The notes under the pieces: model-generated
The model's input: the letters and a program-made list of their open reading frames with translations, nothing else
Databases searched by the model: none
Told to the model about the DNA's origin: nothing
Source: Clostridia bacterium
GTDB lineage: Bacteria > Bacillota > Clostridia > Oscillospirales > CAG-272
Reading direction: 5' to 3'
Length of the DNA: 5,985 bases
Assembly: GCA_017518025.1 (NCBI GenBank)
Contig: JAFWWR010000288.1
Coordinates: 1 to 5,985 of the forward strand
Program-made: the position numbers and the translations under genes
Part shown: positions 5,605-5,985 of the stretch, in pieces
Numbering within the stretch: position 1 is the first letter of the stretch
Layout of the letters: the number at the start of each line of letters is the position of its first letter

Positions 5605-5985
5605 ATGAGAGATTTAAGCGAGATCACGGCGGAGATCGAAAAAAGAAGCAAGATCCGGATAAAAAAAAGAAAAACGGCCATGGCGATCGTCGTCCCTCTC
5701 GTGATCGCCACGATCACTGCCGCGTCGGCGACGGCGCTGGCCCTCGGGAAGAGTGAGGCCGTGCAGCCGGAAAGAGCCGTTCCGCCAAAGCCGTCTGAAG
5801 CGGCTCATATACCGGTACCCGAAATACCGCAGGAGAGTGAAGGTCTTTCAGATTTCAGCGATACCGCCACTATGAGCAGAAACTTCGACTTGGCCTTAGC
5901 CGACTCCCGTAAAGCGGAGGAATCGCACTCAGGATTTGCCGTAAGAGCAAAGTTCGTAAGAAATACCGGAACGCGTATGGATCCC
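5605..5985 (+). CDS. Single-pass membrane protein downstream of ECF sigma factor, possible anti-sigma regulator (3' end beyond window)
   Basis: The frame is open from an ATG at 5605 to the window end (127 codons, no stop), preceded by AAGGAG (5589-5594). The N-terminus (MRDLSEITAEIEKRSKIRIKKRK region, residues 1-23) is short, charged and cytoplasmic by the positive-inside rule. One hydrophobic helix spans about residues 25-48. The outside part begins with a proline- and glutamate-rich stretch (about 52-80), followed by a more mixed region that the window edge cuts. Position right after an ECF sigma factor suggests a membrane regulator of that sigma factor. However, no HxxxCxxC zinc-finger anti-sigma domain is seen, and the cytoplasmic part is only about 24 residues. 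It could instead be a secreted-domain effector of the same regulon. The coding call is secure; the function is inferred from context. Confidence 0.8.
   Translation, partial: MRDLSEITAEIEKRSKIRIKKRKTAMAIVVPLVIATITAASATALALGKSEAVQPERAVPPKPSEAAHIPVPEIPQESEGLSDFSDTATMSRNFDLALADSRKAEESHSGFAVRAKFVRNTGTRMDP

Overview
The window reads as a chromosomal segment of an anaerobic Firmicute, most likely a gut-type Clostridia (Oscillospirales/Christensenellales-like). This inference rests on AGGAGG-type ribosome binding sites, consensus sigma-A promoters, fairly high G+C in most genes, and protein types common in that group. No taxonomic marker gene is present, so the assignment is weak.

All four genes lie on the + strand and appear to form three transcription units. 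Bases 1-273 carry a direct repeat with a 177-base period that can fold into a branched, hairpin-rich structure. Bases 274-481 are the leader of the first gene, with a near-consensus promoter (406-434) and a 16-base inverted repeat over the predicted transcription start (442-457). The first gene (482-1588) encodes an XRE-type DNA-binding regulator with a long helical C-terminal region, and a GC-rich hairpin follows it. A second near-consensus promoter (1695-1723) drives a 1006-residue P-type cation ATPase (1768-4788) of the CtpE-like type. It has an altered M4 motif and about four extra predicted membrane helices at the C-terminus. A strong hairpin terminator (4877-4929) closes that unit. The last unit is an ECF-type sigma factor (5060-5587) and, 17 bases later, a single-pass membrane protein cut by the window edge (5605-5985). 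That pair has the usual layout of a sigma factor with a membrane regulator.

The genes do not form one obvious pathway. The regulator, ion pump and sigma/membrane pair would each fit sensing or maintenance of envelope and ion homeostasis, but nothing in the sequence proves they work together. I see no clearly new defence or mobile system. The best candidates for a second look are the structured repeat, the palindrome at the regulator's own promoter, the unusual pump architecture, and the sigma/membrane pair without a visible zinc-finger anti-sigma domain.
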